Shown here piece by piece: positions 1-11,047 of a stretch of 64,000 nucleotides of DNA (positions are counted from its first letter, which is position 1; each line of letters starts with the position of its first letter). Position numbers and translations under genes: made by a program. The notes below the pieces were generated by a model that was not told the origin of the DNA, made no database searches, and saw nothing but the letters and a program-made list of their open reading frames with translations. Location: contig OX422208.1 in assembly GCA_949130495.1 (NCBI GenBank), positions 686,727,702-686,791,701 on the forward strand, given 5' to 3'. The stretch comes from Sambucus nigra (lineage: Eukaryota; Streptophyta; Magnoliopsida; Dipsacales; Adoxaceae).

Positions 1-167
1 TGTATGAGCGGCCTACGTACCTCTTGGTGTTTTGAAATTTTTTAATTTTTCTGAAAGAAAATGGTTTTTGTAGAGAATCAGTCCCATGTAGTTCTGGATA
101 GAGGAAATGAAGATTTTTTTAGAATAGAAAGGATATGGGAAGAGTCGTAGCGCGCTGAGGTTTAGGG

Positions 168-1270
168 CTAGGGATAAAATTTCTTGAGACGTTCCAGGTT
201 GACTGAACAATCCATCTCTTCTCCATCAAGGTCGGTGAGCATAGCGGCACCTCCTGAAAAGATCTTCTTTATAATGTAGGGGCCACTCCAATTGGGCTTG
301 AACTTCCCTTTGGGGTCCCATATGGGTACCATGATTTCTTTAAGGTCTAAGTCCCGTTCTAGGACACCGCGGTCCTTGACTCTTTTGTTGAATGAACACA
401 CTATTCGACGATGCTACCTTATATCTGATACAACGCTTTCAGTCTCCTTTCATCCAAGAATGACAGATCGTCGAGATGTCTTTGATGCCAGTCCTCCTCA
501 CCGACTTGGCTTTCGAGCATGATGTGAAGAAAAGGGATTTCTAGCTCAATGGGTAGGACTGCTTCCATGCCGTAGACCAGAGAGTAATGGGTAGCCCCAG
601 TAGAGGTTTAGATTGAGGTTCGGTAGCCCCAGAGGGCATAAGGGATTCGGTTGGCCCAATCTCGACAGCTTTCGATCATCTTACTGATGATGGCTTTGAG
701 GTTCTTATTGGCGACTTCGACTGCACCATTGGTTTGAGGTTGGTAGGGTGAAGATTTGTGCCTCAGAATCCCATACTTGTTGACCACTTCTGTGACTTCT
801 GCCTCAAAGTGCAACCCATTATCTGAAACTAGTTCGTGTGGGACTCCATATTGGCGAATAATGTTTTTCCTGATGAATTTGGCCACTTTCTTGGCATTCA
901 GAACTGCGTATGACTCGGCTTCGACCCATTTGCTGATGTAATCAATGGAAACTAGGATGAATTCATGCCCGTTGGAATCCTTGGGTGTAACCTTCACTAT
1001 GATGTCAATGCCCCAGGTGGAGAACGACCAGGGAGAAGTCATGTTGTATAATTATCGCGTAGGCAAGTGTTGAAGGTTGGAAAACTGTTGGTATTTGAGG
1101 CATCTTCGAACATAGGTGGTGCAATCCTGGACCATGATGGTCCAGTAGTAGCCTTATCAGATGATCTTCTTGGCAAGAATGTGATCGTTCATGTGGGGTC
1201 TTCATTCCCCACTATGGATCTTCTGCATTATCTCTTTAATGTTGGCCCCTGTAATGTAGTGTAGATGGGT
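168..1270 (-). pseudogene. Element A integrase (zinc-binding, core, C-terminal module)
   Basis: This is the integrase that joins the cDNA to host DNA. The core is open at 608-1042 and keeps all three catalytic acids: D in WGIDI, D in VSDNG and E in NGAVEVANK. Upstream, in shifted frames, is the zinc-binding module (about 1050-1200, ...TTYVRRCLKYQ), whose second cysteine is replaced by tyrosine. Downstream, 168-401 gives the GPY-type C-terminal module (WDPKGKF, WSGPYIIKK, LKKFYP) and then the pol stop. Stops and shifts at about 400-600 and 1045 break the protein. The homologous piece of element C is at 63047-64000. Identification is firm and inactivity is clear. Confidence 0.9.
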
Positions 1271-1309
1271 TCCATCGAAGTTTCTTTTAAACAGTGCTTT
1301 ATGACAGAT

Positions 1310-2340
1310 AATGTACTAGCCGAACAGTCTTCGAAGGGTTGCTCGGTCTTTCTTGTTGGAACTTTTTAAATACCTACCATTCTTGAAGAGGTGCCAAATA
1401 TCATAATACCAGGCTAGCTCGAGATCTTCTTTGGTGATGATCCCAATATGGTAGCAGTGGGTTTGTTTATCTTGCTTTTGAACTAGGAAGGGGGCCATTG
1501 TTATTCCTTCGAGCATGTCGACCATGAAGGATAAGGTAGCAAGGGCATCGAATAGGTTATTCTTTGCTCGAGGTAGGTAGTGGAAGGTGATATCTTGGGA
1601 TTAGGAGGCTAGTTCTTCTAAATGGGCATGGAGGGGTTGGAGTTTCTCATCCTTGACTTTCCATTTTCTGAGCACTTGACCGATGATGAGGGCAGAATCC
1701 CCGTAGACATCTAGGCATTGAATACCTTTCTTGAAAGAAACTTTGAGTCCTATCATACACACCTCATACTTAGTCATGTTGTTGGTTCAGGTGAGATCCA
1801 ACTTGATAGCGATGGGAGTGTAGGAGTCATCTGGGGAAATCATAAGTATCCCAATGCCATATCCCTTTTTGTTGGCAGCGTCGTCAAAGAACTTCTTCCA
1901 TCGATGGTCGTCTTGAGAGGCGTAAAGGATGTTTTCATCTGGAAATTTGGAGATCCAAACATATGCTTCTTCTATGGGGTAGTCAGCAAGGTAGTCAGAG
2001 ATGTCTCTTCCTTTCATGGTTTTTTGCGTGATGCACCCTATATCAAACTAGGATAGGAGCATCAACCATCGGGCCATTCGGCTAAATAAGGCGAGTTTCT
2101 CAAGCATGTAATTGATGGGGTCCATTCAGGATACAAGTTTGATGGGGAAGGTGAATATGTAGTGTCATAATTTATGGGTGACCCAAACAAGCGTGATGCA
2201 TGCTTTTTCCAAAGCAGTGTAGTTAACTTCGTATTCGACCAATTTGGGACTAGCGTAATAGATATCTCTTTCTTTGTGGAATTGTTCAAGGTATTGGGCT
2301 AGCAAATCCCCAGCTGCAGTGTCAGTTATGGTTAGGTATA
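1310..2340 (-). pseudogene. Element A tandem RNase H domains and linker to integrase
   Basis: The sequence runs from a degenerate gypsy RNase H (about 2100-2340, PKLVEYEVNYTALEKA) into a second, archaeal-type RNase H (about 1540-1920). The second domain shows its acidic residues: D in FFDDAAN, E in TKYEVCMIGL, D in VYGDSALI and D in NNLFDALATL. The dual RNase H is a known mark of Tat elements and would remove RNA from the RNA-DNA hybrid. The segment 1316-1525 is the spacer before integrase. Several stops and shifts (for example at 1600 and 1785) interrupt it. The Tat assignment is confident; the exact domain edges are estimates. Confidence 0.85.
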
Positions 2341-2685
2341 GGAGTAAGGAGAGACTAGGCTATAATGGCATGAGTATCGGAGGTTGGGTTAAATATTGTT
2401 GGATTCGGTCAAAGGCTTCTTGGCAGGCCTCATTCCAAACCTTGGTTGAGTCCTTTCGAAGGAGTTTGAAAATAGGTTCGCAGATGGAGGTTAGCTGGCT
2501 GATGAACCGATTGATGTATTTTAATTTCCAAGGAATCCTCAAACTTCCTTTTCTGTATGAGGTGCTAGCATCTCAAGTATTGCCTTTAGCTTGGCAGGAT
2601 CTGCTTCTATCCCTTTCTCGCTAACCATGAATCCCAAGAGTTTCCCTTTGGTGATGCTGAAGACATACTTCTGTGGATTGAGTTT
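2340..2685 (-). pseudogene. Element A reverse transcriptase, C-terminal part (split by element B)
   Basis: This is the RT thumb/connection: LNPQKYVF, GKLLGFMVSEKGIEADP and then INRFISQLTSICEPIFKLL, all standard for gypsy RT. The reading frame stops abruptly at 2685, where element B begins. It resumes at 13273, where the minus strand encodes FFERMRRFQMRL. Joining the two flanks would give a continuous RT frame, which proves that B is an insertion. A frame change near 2540 adds independent decay. Confidence 0.92.
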
Positions 2686-3100
2686 TGTGGTGATAATAAA
2701 ACTCAACACAAAATAACAAGCAAAGGCAATCACCAGAATAAATAAAGAACTTGAAAGAATCGCAATCACACACATCACAAGATATACGTGGTTCGGCAAG
2801 AAGTCCTACATCCACGGTGGTGCTCCAAGTATTTTATTTACCTTTACTCTGGGGGAGTGTTCACAGAAAAGAATACATGCCCTTTGCCCCGGGCTGAGGG
2901 TTTAATATATATCTGTTATTTCTCAGAGAGTGGGGGTGTTGGACTCCTCCACGTTAGCCCATAATCCCTAGAATATCTCCTTAAGAGATTTTAGGAATTG
3001 AATAGGTCACAACTGTTAGCTATAGCGCGGGGCCTCTAGGCTTTGGGATAGATTTAATTGGGCTACTCGTTTGGCCCGAAATATCTAATCGAGGTACCCA
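2686..3100 (-). repeat. Element B 3' LTR
   Basis: This is a direct repeat of 12856-13271 with scattered substitutions and one indel. On the minus strand it starts TGGGTACCTCG and ends TTATCACCACA. A TATA-like run (ttaatatatat, 2902-2913) lies mid-LTR and would serve minus-strand transcription. It is flanked inside by a purine tract. Confidence 0.93.
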
Positions 3101-3116
3101 CAATTGCCCCTAAAAT
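3101..3116 (-). other. Polypurine tract of element B
   Basis: On the minus strand the bases just before the 3' LTR read TTTTAGGGGCAATTG, a short purine run of the kind that primes plus-strand DNA synthesis. The remainder up to about 3530 is AT-rich leader for the plus-strand gene, with no other feature that I can name. Confidence 0.7.
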
Positions 3117-3531
3117 TTTTGGGTCACAATTTGGGTTCAATAATTTTAAATGATTATCTTAATGGTACTTTTGTAAATCGTGCAACACCTTGGGATTGAA
3201 AGCGCCTTTTCCGATTCGATTTAGGTGGAAAATTGTCTCGTTTCCTGTGTGATATGATTAGAAAGGTTTAAATCATCTTGGAGAGGTCATTCCCTGAACG
3301 TCGCTTCAGATTTCTCCGCATTCTCTAGATTTTGCCAAGATTTCACTGTTGCTTTCTCACTCCCAGGTCTCGTCTTCCATCTTTAAGCGTCTTTCTTATC
3401 TTCTTGTCATCCCTGCTTACGACTTTGCATCGTCTCAAGCTGGCCCATACTTCGTAAGATCTTATAGCTCCTTATTTTCTTTCTTTTTTTTGGAATTTCT
3501 TCATATTCAAGACTAGGGTTTCTCTTTTCTG

Positions 3532-5673
3532 ATGACAAAAATAAGCAATAGGTCGATAACTGAGTTTAGAAAATTCTATAATATTCCAAACTGGGTAGAC
3601 ATTGAATATGCCCCTATTCCTCGTAATGTCAAAGACATTGAGGATGGTCACTGGATACATGTTCTTTTGTTCTCCCAGGGGGGTCTTACTTTTCCCCCAA
3701 ATCGCTTGTTTTTGCACTTTTTTGTTTATTTTATATAGTTCTTGCATAGTGCTGTCAATGGTGTGCATAGAATTAATCAGCTATATGGCACCAATCTAGG
3801 GCTTGCTGAAATCTGCTATTGCTATTCTTTTTCTCGAACAAGCTCTGGTCTTCTTTACCTCAAGGCTAGGAGTCCTGATAGGGTATTGATAGTAAATCTA
3901 CCTAATTTCCACAAGGACTACTGGCATGAGGGGTTTATTGCCAGAAATTGGCGATTCCCTCCCTATACTGAAGGGTCGAGGTCTGGGAGATACGTGAATA
4001 CCTCTTATGGGGATAAAGATATAGGTAGGCATATTTCTTGTTCTTCTCATTGATCCTCTGTTAGTGTATGGTCTTTATCATATATTTCTCTCTTTCTTTT
4101 TTCAGCGAAGACAAAGAACTCAGAAACTGCTCTTTGTGAGATTCGAGCTGCTGAGCTAGTTAAGGCTTGAAAAATCAGGGAACTCTTAGTTGATGGTGAG
4201 CATCCTCTATCAACTGTATTTATTCTGGAATACAAGAACATTGGGTCCAGTTTCATAGCACAACCTGTGGATAGCATTCCTCAGTTAGACATCACAGAAG
4301 AAGTTGTTTACGACCCAATCCAATTGGATGAGAAGGAAAGCAGCTCGATGAGGAAAGAGAGGGGACTAACAGGGGTGGTGCTGAAGGTTATTACAGTGAG
4401 GAGAGCTCAAGTAGCGAAGAGTCTTCCAGCTCGAAGGAGGGTTCAGAGGCTTAAGAGTCTTCAGGGGATTCAAGTAGCTCCAGCGAGGAAGATATGACTC
4501 CTCTTAGGAAGAATTTAATTCGAGATGATGATAAAGACAACGTGCTTCTTTCTCGTCGGTTGAAGAAGATGAAATTAGGGAGCAGGGATGTCGTCACTGT
4601 CTCCCAGACTGTTGATCATGAATAGGAGAGAAAGAAGAAAGAGGAGGAACTGATGAGATAAAGGGAGAGAAAGAAAGAAGAGGAGAAGAAGAAGGTGGAA
4701 GAGAGAAAGAGGCTAGAGAGGGAGAGGAAAGAGAGGGAAGAAGAGAAGAGGAGAAAGGAGGTGAGGACGAAGGCGGGTAAGTCTCTGGTGCCCATGTCTG
4801 CTCTGGATGAGGGGGATTTTATTGATCTTACCCCTCAGTTAGCTCCGGCGGTGTTTGAGAGGGCAGTACTGCCAGCTGATCGCTAGAGGTCGACAAATAT
4901 AGGGACCGACTACTTAGCCCTGAAGGCGAGTCAGGAGATAGCCTTGGTAAGTCTGTTTTTATTTCTCTTCTCTTGAAATTCTTCTTTTAATGCTTTCTCC
5001 GCTGATGTTTTCCATTTATATGCAATTTGTTTCTGATTTGACTGTCCTCTACCGCAACTACGAAGAGCTGGTGAGGAATAACACCGACCTGGAAAGGAAA
5101 AATATCGAGCTGGAGGCCAGCCTGAAGACTGCCAGTTTTGCTTAAAAGTCTTTTGACCTTGCCTTGTCCTAAGGAAACAAAGCGAAGGAGGTAGAAAATA
5201 AGGAGCTTGAAGAGCTGAGGCAGTCTTATGACTTGGTATGTGCGAGCAAGCTAGCTGTGGCAGAGGAGAACAAGGTGCTCATCGGGAAGGTGACGAAGGT
5301 GGAATCCGAGGCAGCCACCCTTAAAGAGAGCTCATACAATATTGGATGGGTCACAGCGTACGAGGATGCTGAGGCCCATATTGGTCATCTCATCTTTAAG
5401 AAGGGTTGGGATAAGGCCTTACTTACTGCCGAGGTGGATATTGACTCCACCCTCTTTGACGAGCATGACCCTGGTCCCAAGCCTGTCGTAAATGAGGTGC
5501 CTCTTTCTGCTGCCACTGAAGGTGTCCCTACTGTTATGACCATCGCTGATGATGCTCCCCTTGACCAGGGGGTGGCTATTGCTCCGTTTGAAAGAGGTGC
5601 GCCTGGAGCTGGCGCTGTTGTAGATAAGGGGAAGCAACCAGCGGCCTCAGAGCAGACTGAGGTTGCCAACTAG
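3532..5673 (+). pseudogene. Element B antisense gene 1 (Transposase_28 / 'gypsy-type' domain plus coiled coil)
   Basis: This coding block runs opposite to pol. Exon 1 (3532-4024) has a region resembling the 'putative gypsy type transposon' domain (PF04195): SGLLYLKAR, LPNFHKDYW, and ARNWRFPPY near its end. A GT-AG intron (4025-4105, after a pyrimidine tract) keeps the frame into KTKNSETALCEIRAAELV. Next come an acidic stretch, a charged Glu/Arg/Lys helix (4640-4780), a second donor at 4947, and a long coiled coil (5050-5330). The coil leads into SYNIGW...FKKGWDKAL and an acidic, Ala/Pro-rich tail ending at 5673. In-frame stops at 3736, about 4168 and 4884 make it a pseudogene. Extra antisense ORFs are known in the Tat lineage, but their function is not. 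The domain call is from memory of the family and was not searched. Confidence 0.7.
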
Positions 5674-5779
5674 TCTTCTTTATCGTTGTTGTACTCTGAA
5701 CCTTCTTTAAATGAAATGAAATTTAGTTCCCTCCCGCGTGCTTATTTACTTCCTTTTTTTTAATGCTTATATGGTCTGT

Positions 5780-6640
5780 AGCTCATCAATGTTGAGGATT
5801 ATATTCCTGTTACCTCTCAGTTAGGAAAGATTCTTAGACCTGATGTGAGCAATCAAGTTTGCAGAGCCTTCATAAGGATCCACAAGTCTCTTCGATCGAG
5901 GAATAGAGAGTATAAAGACCAGTCAGAGCTTGTTGCCAAGCTGAAGGATAGGCTCCAAGAGATGGAGGAAATCGGAGTTTCTGTTCAAGAAGAGGTGGAT
6001 GATCTGAAGACTAAGCTCATGGATGCCTCCGAGGTTAATCATGTTGGAGAGGTACTTTAGCAAGAGAACGATGCTCTAAGGAGAGAAGTCTCGCGACTCA
6101 GGGAGAATGCGCCCAGCACTGATCCTCGAGTCTTATGTAGGTCCTCTTCATCGACTGGACCTCGAGTTGGTTCTGATGACAAAGGTTTAGCTTGGGAGAT
6201 TGTCGAGCTTTGAGTCGATGTTCTTCGGGTGTACGTGATAGCTATCGGTATTCAAAGGGATGTTACATTAATAAGGCATCTGTTCAAGAAAAATCCTCAG
6301 CGAGTGTGTGCTAATGGTTATAATCAGGGTTGGTTTGATGCTCTAATGAAGTTGGAGGAATTTGAAGAGTTATCCTTTATTAGAGGATGGTTGAGTGCTC
6401 TTAGGGAGTTGTAGGTCCCTAGGAACTCTGTCCTCTGGTATCCTCATGAGATCTCCCCCTCAACTTTGATGCCTAACCCATTTATGAGGGATGATCAGTG
6501 GGTCCCTATAGATGCTATCCCCAAGAAGCTATTGGAGACAGATTTAAATGAAGTCGAGGAGGAATTAGCTCCTCATTACGATGATGGCCGAAGAGCGCAA
6601 GTGGCTGACTATCTTATTTGGCGACCTCTTCGTCATTAGG
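5780..6640 (+). pseudogene. Element B antisense block 2 (coiled coil, repeat of the YNxGW module)
   Basis: A splice acceptor (gtctgtag, ends 5780) precedes a frame starting LINVEDYIPVTSQLGKI. It continues through a coiled coil (5920-6110), a Ser-rich linker, and then GYNQGWFDAL...FIRGWLSALREL, ending RRAQVADYLIWRPLRH at about 6640. The GYNQGW...GWLSAL segment mirrors SYNIGW...GWDKAL of the block upstream, so the two are probably duplicates. Stops at 6058, about 6210 and 6412 break it. No upstream exon is clear, so it may be the 3' end of a second gene or alternative 3' exons of the first. No known function. Confidence 0.55.
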
Positions 6641-7239
6641 ATTTATTTCATTCAGCACATGTAACTCTGTATATGCAATGATGTAATAAAATAATTATGT
6701 TTTGGGCGATTCGCCGACTAAACACGTGTATTTTTTACTTCATTCATTTCTTGTTCGACTATCTTGGGCTCTTCTTAGCCGCATATTTTGATATAGGTAG
6801 AGTTATTTTATTGAGTGAGTGTCCCCCAGTCCAGTATGCTTATAAGATACCGTTCTGCCTCACTTTACCTTTTAGGTTGTGTCATCACACTCACTTAGGC
6901 CTAAGTACGGCAATGGCAAGGACACACCTAGTGTTGGATGTTCTATCCGAGTAGGTTTTTTTAGCCAAACATAGTCTGAGCTGCCTAAGGGTCCCATGTG
7001 GGCTTTATATATTGCCAGGGGCAATGCTAGGAGGTTGTTCGTGTTTGATGATGAAAACCTGAGGAGGGTAGTACCCTGATTTCATATGTTAAGAGGAGAG
7101 CCTATAACTTAGAAAAGGTGCATAAATTATAAAGTATTTGAGATAAAATCAACACTTTATAGAATGCCACTGCCAAACAATCTTTTATTAATCATAAATG
7201 AATTAAAAATTTCAACATTATAATAAAAGATCAACATAA
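6641..7239. other. Non-coding spacer between antisense block and integrase of element B
   Basis: AT-rich, with aataaaat-like signals near 6685 that could end the plus-strand transcript. I see no coding domain. The short plus-strand frame at 6697-6954 has no recognisable protein character. Confidence 0.5.
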
Positions 7240-8365
7240 AAAAACTAAAAGTAGAATTTCTTTAAATTGGTTGCGTTCCAAGCTCAAGGTATTTCCCTAC
7301 CCTCCAGCGTTTCTAAGTGATAGGCTCGTTGTAGGTTATCCTTTTATCACTTTGAATGGTCCCTCCCAATTTGGTCCTAGTTTGCCATCTGATGGTTTTC
7401 CTTAGGACGTAGTCCCCAACTTGGAATTCTCTCGGATTGACCTTCTGGTTGTAGTGCTTTGCTGGCTATTGCTAATAACTTGCTAGTTTTACTAGAGCCA
7501 GCTCTCTTTGTTCCTCAGCTAGGTCAAGTTCAGAGAGCAATGATGCATCATTCTGGCCTTGGTCGACCAGGGTGGACCTCATGATGGGGAGGCCAGCTTC
7601 CAAGGGAATGATTGCCTCCATACCATATGTCAGTGCGAATGGGGTTTCCTCGGTTGATCGCCATGGGGTAGTGCGGTAAGCCCATAGGATGTGTGGCATC
7701 TCGCTCACTCATGCCCCTTTTGCTCGCTCCAATCGCTTCTTCAATCCAACGATCATTGTTTTATTGGAAGCTTCAGCTTGTCCGTTGCTCTAAGGGTATG
7801 CCACTAAGCTAAAATGGTGCCTGATCTCATGGTCGTTACAGAAACCCTGGAAGAGGTCATTTTTGAACTGGGTTTTGTTATCAGTGATGATGGTCCTGGG
7901 ATCCCAAAGCGGGTGATAATGTTCTTCCATATGAATCTCATCATATCCGCATCTCTGATGTTCGCCAGTGGCTCTGACTCTATCCATTTGGTGAAGTAGT
8001 CTATCGTGACTAATAAATACTTACGATTACCGGTAACGGTAGGAAGAGGGCCTACGATGTCCATTCCCCATTGGTCGAAAGGCCATGGGCTAGTAAGTGA
8101 CTTAGGTCGCTGGCCGGTTGGTGAATTATGGGAGCATGGATTTGATATTTTTCGCACTTGCGAGCATATATCTCAGAATCCTTCTGCATGTACGGACACC
8201 AGTAGCCTTCCTTCATTGCTTGAAAAGCTAGCGACCTGCCCCAATATGACTCCCACAGATTCCCTCATAGAGCTCGTGCAGAACTTGCTCGACGTCCTTC
8301 AGGTGAACGCATTAGAGGTAAGGACCAGTGAAGGATCTCTTATACAGTTTTCCCTTAGGAGATAA
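7240..8365 (-). pseudogene. Element B integrase
   Basis: The zinc-binding module (about 8110-8220) reads GYWCPYMQKDSEIYARKCEKY; the last ligand is tyrosine where the family has CxxC. The core keeps D in WGMDIVGPLP, D in IITDNKTQF and E in NGQAEASNKT, then SEMPHILWAYRTTP and LTYGMEAIIPLE. The C-terminal module (7240-7470) has VNPREFQVGDYVLRK and ends near LKKF. At least four frame breaks or stops are visible (for example at 7710, 7790 and 8150). The active-site triad is intact, but the protein could not be made in one piece. Confidence 0.88.
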
Positions 8366-8514
8366 GTGAAAGAGAGAAGCTTTGACTCTTATCTGATGAG
8401 CAGTCTTCTTTACGTCTGGTAGGGAACCATCTTGCAAATAATACCTTAAGGGATCCATCTAGCTGGGGGCTATTCAATCTGGAGAACATGACTTATGTTT
8501 GGCAGTCTATCGAT

Positions 8515-9400
8515 CTAGGTAATGCTTGGCTGGGCAAGGAAGTCGATTAGAATTGTTCTCTTTAGGGAAGAATTGATCGCTGAGCTCAAGGCCGCTAGGG
8601 CATCATCATGGCTAGTTTGTCTTATGGGAAACTGTTGGACACTCACTTGTTCGAAGTTAGAAATTAATTTCTTCACAGTGGCGAGGTAGGCCACCATCCT
8701 CTCATCCATCGCGTTGAAGTCTCCACTTATCTGATTGGAGACCAGCTGTGAATCGCTGAACACATGGAATTGCTTTACCCCTAGCGTTTGTGCCTTCTGT
8801 AGGCCTTCTATCAGTGCTTCGTACTCTGATTCGTTGTTGGAGGATTCAAATCTAAGCTTGATTGCTTACTTCGTGATTGCATCTTTAGGGGTAACCAGCA
8901 CGATGCCCACTCCTGCCCCCTTGGAGTTGGAGGCTCCGTCAATGAATAGTCGCCAAAAATCTTGAGTCGAGGGGTTTTCCCTTTGAACAATAGGTTGAAG
9001 TTGGTCGCAAGGGTGTTCTCCTATAAATTTTGCGATGAATTTGGCTAGGATTTGTCCCTTAATTGCATTCCTTGGCTGAAACTGGATGTCAAATCGCCCG
9101 AGCTCGACTGACCACTTTGATAGTTTATCGGATAGATCTGCTTTTCGCAGGACTTATTTAAGGGGGTGAGATGTAAGGACGATGATGGAGTGAGCTTCAA
9201 AGTAATGTTTTAATTTCCTCAAGGCTACCACTAGTGCGAAGGCGAGCTTTTCCAATGGCAGGTATCGTTGTTCGACGTCTAAAATAGTCTTGCTCGCGTA
9301 ATAAACTGGGTGTTGGATTCCTATTCTTTCTCATACCAGTGCAGAACTGACAGCATGGCTGGAAACTGTGAGGGATATGTACAGTGAATCGTTCTCTTAA
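8515..9400 (-). pseudogene. Element B RNase H and archaeal-type RNase H
   Basis: The first domain (9060-9400) reads YYASKTILDVEQRYLPLEKL, FEAHSIIVLTSHPLK, SGRFDIQF-like; the second (8515-8990) reads LFIDGASNSKGAG, SNNESEYEALIEGL, VFSDSQLVSNQI and HDDALAAL. The second domain thus keeps its D, E, D and D. A stop inside HPLK*VLRK and another near 8868 interrupt it. The pairing of two RNase H domains supports the Tat assignment. Confidence 0.85.
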
Positions 9401-10511
9401 GGTATTACGAGCAAGGGTGGTGTGCTGAGGTAAGCTTTAAACTCCTCTAATGCCTTCAAGCAATCCTCATCCCACTCCACATTTTTTCTTTTCTTTAACA
9501 ACTGAAAGAATGGCTGGCATCTTTTGGATGACTTAGAGATGAACCGATTTAGGACGGCGAGCATCCCTGTGAGCTTCGGCACGTCTCTTATTGTACGGGG
9601 GGGGGGGGGGGGGGGTCACCCTACTGATGGCATCAATCTGGTTCGGGTTGGCTTCAATGCCTCTCTCGCTAACCAAGTACCCGAGAAATTTTCCTGACTG
9701 GACAACGAAGGAACAGTTACTTGCATTAAGCTTCATTCGGTATTTTCTGAGGATTTCGTAGGTCCTTGATAGGTTCGAGAGGTGGTCTTCTTTAAGCCTG
9801 CTTCTGACGAGCATATCATCGATGTAGACCTCCATGGTTCTCCCCATTTGGTCTTTAAACATTTTGGTGACCAACCGCTGGTAGGTTGCTCCTGCATTTT
9901 TTAGCCCAAAAGACATGACCTTGTAACAATACAACCTCACGGTGATGAATGTTGTCCTATCTTGATCTGGATCATGTAGAGGGATTTGGTGATACCCGGA
10001 GTAGGCGTCTAGGAAAACTCATTCTTTCATGAGCCGCTGTAGCGTCCACCAACTGGTCAATCTTTGGGAGAGGAAAACTGTCTTTAGGGCACGCTCTGTT
10101 GAGGTCGATGAAGTCAATACAGACTCTCCATTTTCCATTACTTTTTGGGACCACTACTGGGTTGGATAGACACTTAGGGAATTGAAATTCTCGTATGGAT
10201 CCTGCATTCAGCAGCTTCTCCACAACCTTGGCCTTTTCGGGTGCAGTTCACCATGCCTTGTGTACGATCATCTTGAAAGCCAGATCAATGTACAACCGAT
10301 GACAAACCATGGGATCAATCCTAGGCATCTCGTAGGGTTCCCACGCGAAAACGTCCAAGTTATTGCGAAAAATTATTGTTAATTCCTTCTTCTTTTGATC
10401 TGTGAAAGAGGCTCCGATTAAGAACAACCTATCCTTCTTGTTGCCGCCGACTGCGACTTCCTCCAGGTTCTTAATGACCCGCTCAGAGGGAAGGAGCCTA
10501 CTCTCCTCCAC
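9400..10511 (-). pseudogene. Element B reverse transcriptase
   Basis: The fingers and palm read FPKCLSNPVVVPKSNGKWRV, CIDFIDLNRACPKDSFPLP, SFGLKNAGATYQRLV and the catalytic VYIDDMLVRS, then KYRMKLNASNCSF and GKFLGYLVSERGIEANP. The motifs are intact. A run of 19 Gs (9597-9615) interrupts the segment after the palm and probably shifts the frame. A further shift near 9950 separates the fingers from the palm. Synthesis of cDNA is the family role. Confidence 0.9.
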
Positions 10512-10559
10512 TCCAGGTCTTACATATCTTAACTTCTATTTGGAAGGTATCAAACCTTC

Positions 10560-10919
10560 TTATTCTTCAACCTTCTCCTTCTTCTTCTCGACCTTCTTCT
10601 CCGGCTTTGGACGGATGGTTGCTATAAAGCACTTTCTTTCCATTACCTGATCTCTATGGATCTCCATCACTCCTCGCTCAGTCACATATTTGAGTTTTTT
10701 GTGGTAGGTAGAGGGGGCGGCCTTTATCGCATGTAGCCACCCTCTGCCAAGGATGGCCTGGTAGGGTGAGTCAATGTCGACCACTAGGAACTCGATTATT
10801 TTGGAGATACTTCCCGCCCTTATTGGCAGCACAATCTTTCCCAAAGGGATGGTCACTTTACCAGCGAAGTCAACTAGAGGGATAATGGCTTCCTTCAAGT
10901 CGGCGACGCTTAACTTCAA
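10560..10919 (-). pseudogene. Element B aspartic-protease region
   Basis: The open segment gives LVDFAGKVTIPLGKIVLPI, EFLVVDIDSPYQAILGRGWLHAI and a Lys/Glu-rich tail. This matches the C-terminal half of the Tat retropepsin (the ILGR flap-side motif followed by WLH). The part with the catalytic D-S/T-G lies upstream (about 10930-11040), where frames are broken; FVDQGS*-like and YDVDKLF-like residues can be read there. It would cleave the gag-pol polyprotein. Confidence 0.7.
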
Positions 10920-11047
10920 CTTTCTGAACAGGTCGAGATATATTACTTCGGATTAGCTACCCTGGTCGACGAACAACTTATCGACATCATAGTTAGATAT
11001 CCTGAGTGTAATGATCAAGGCATCACGATGTGGGGTCCTTACTCCCA

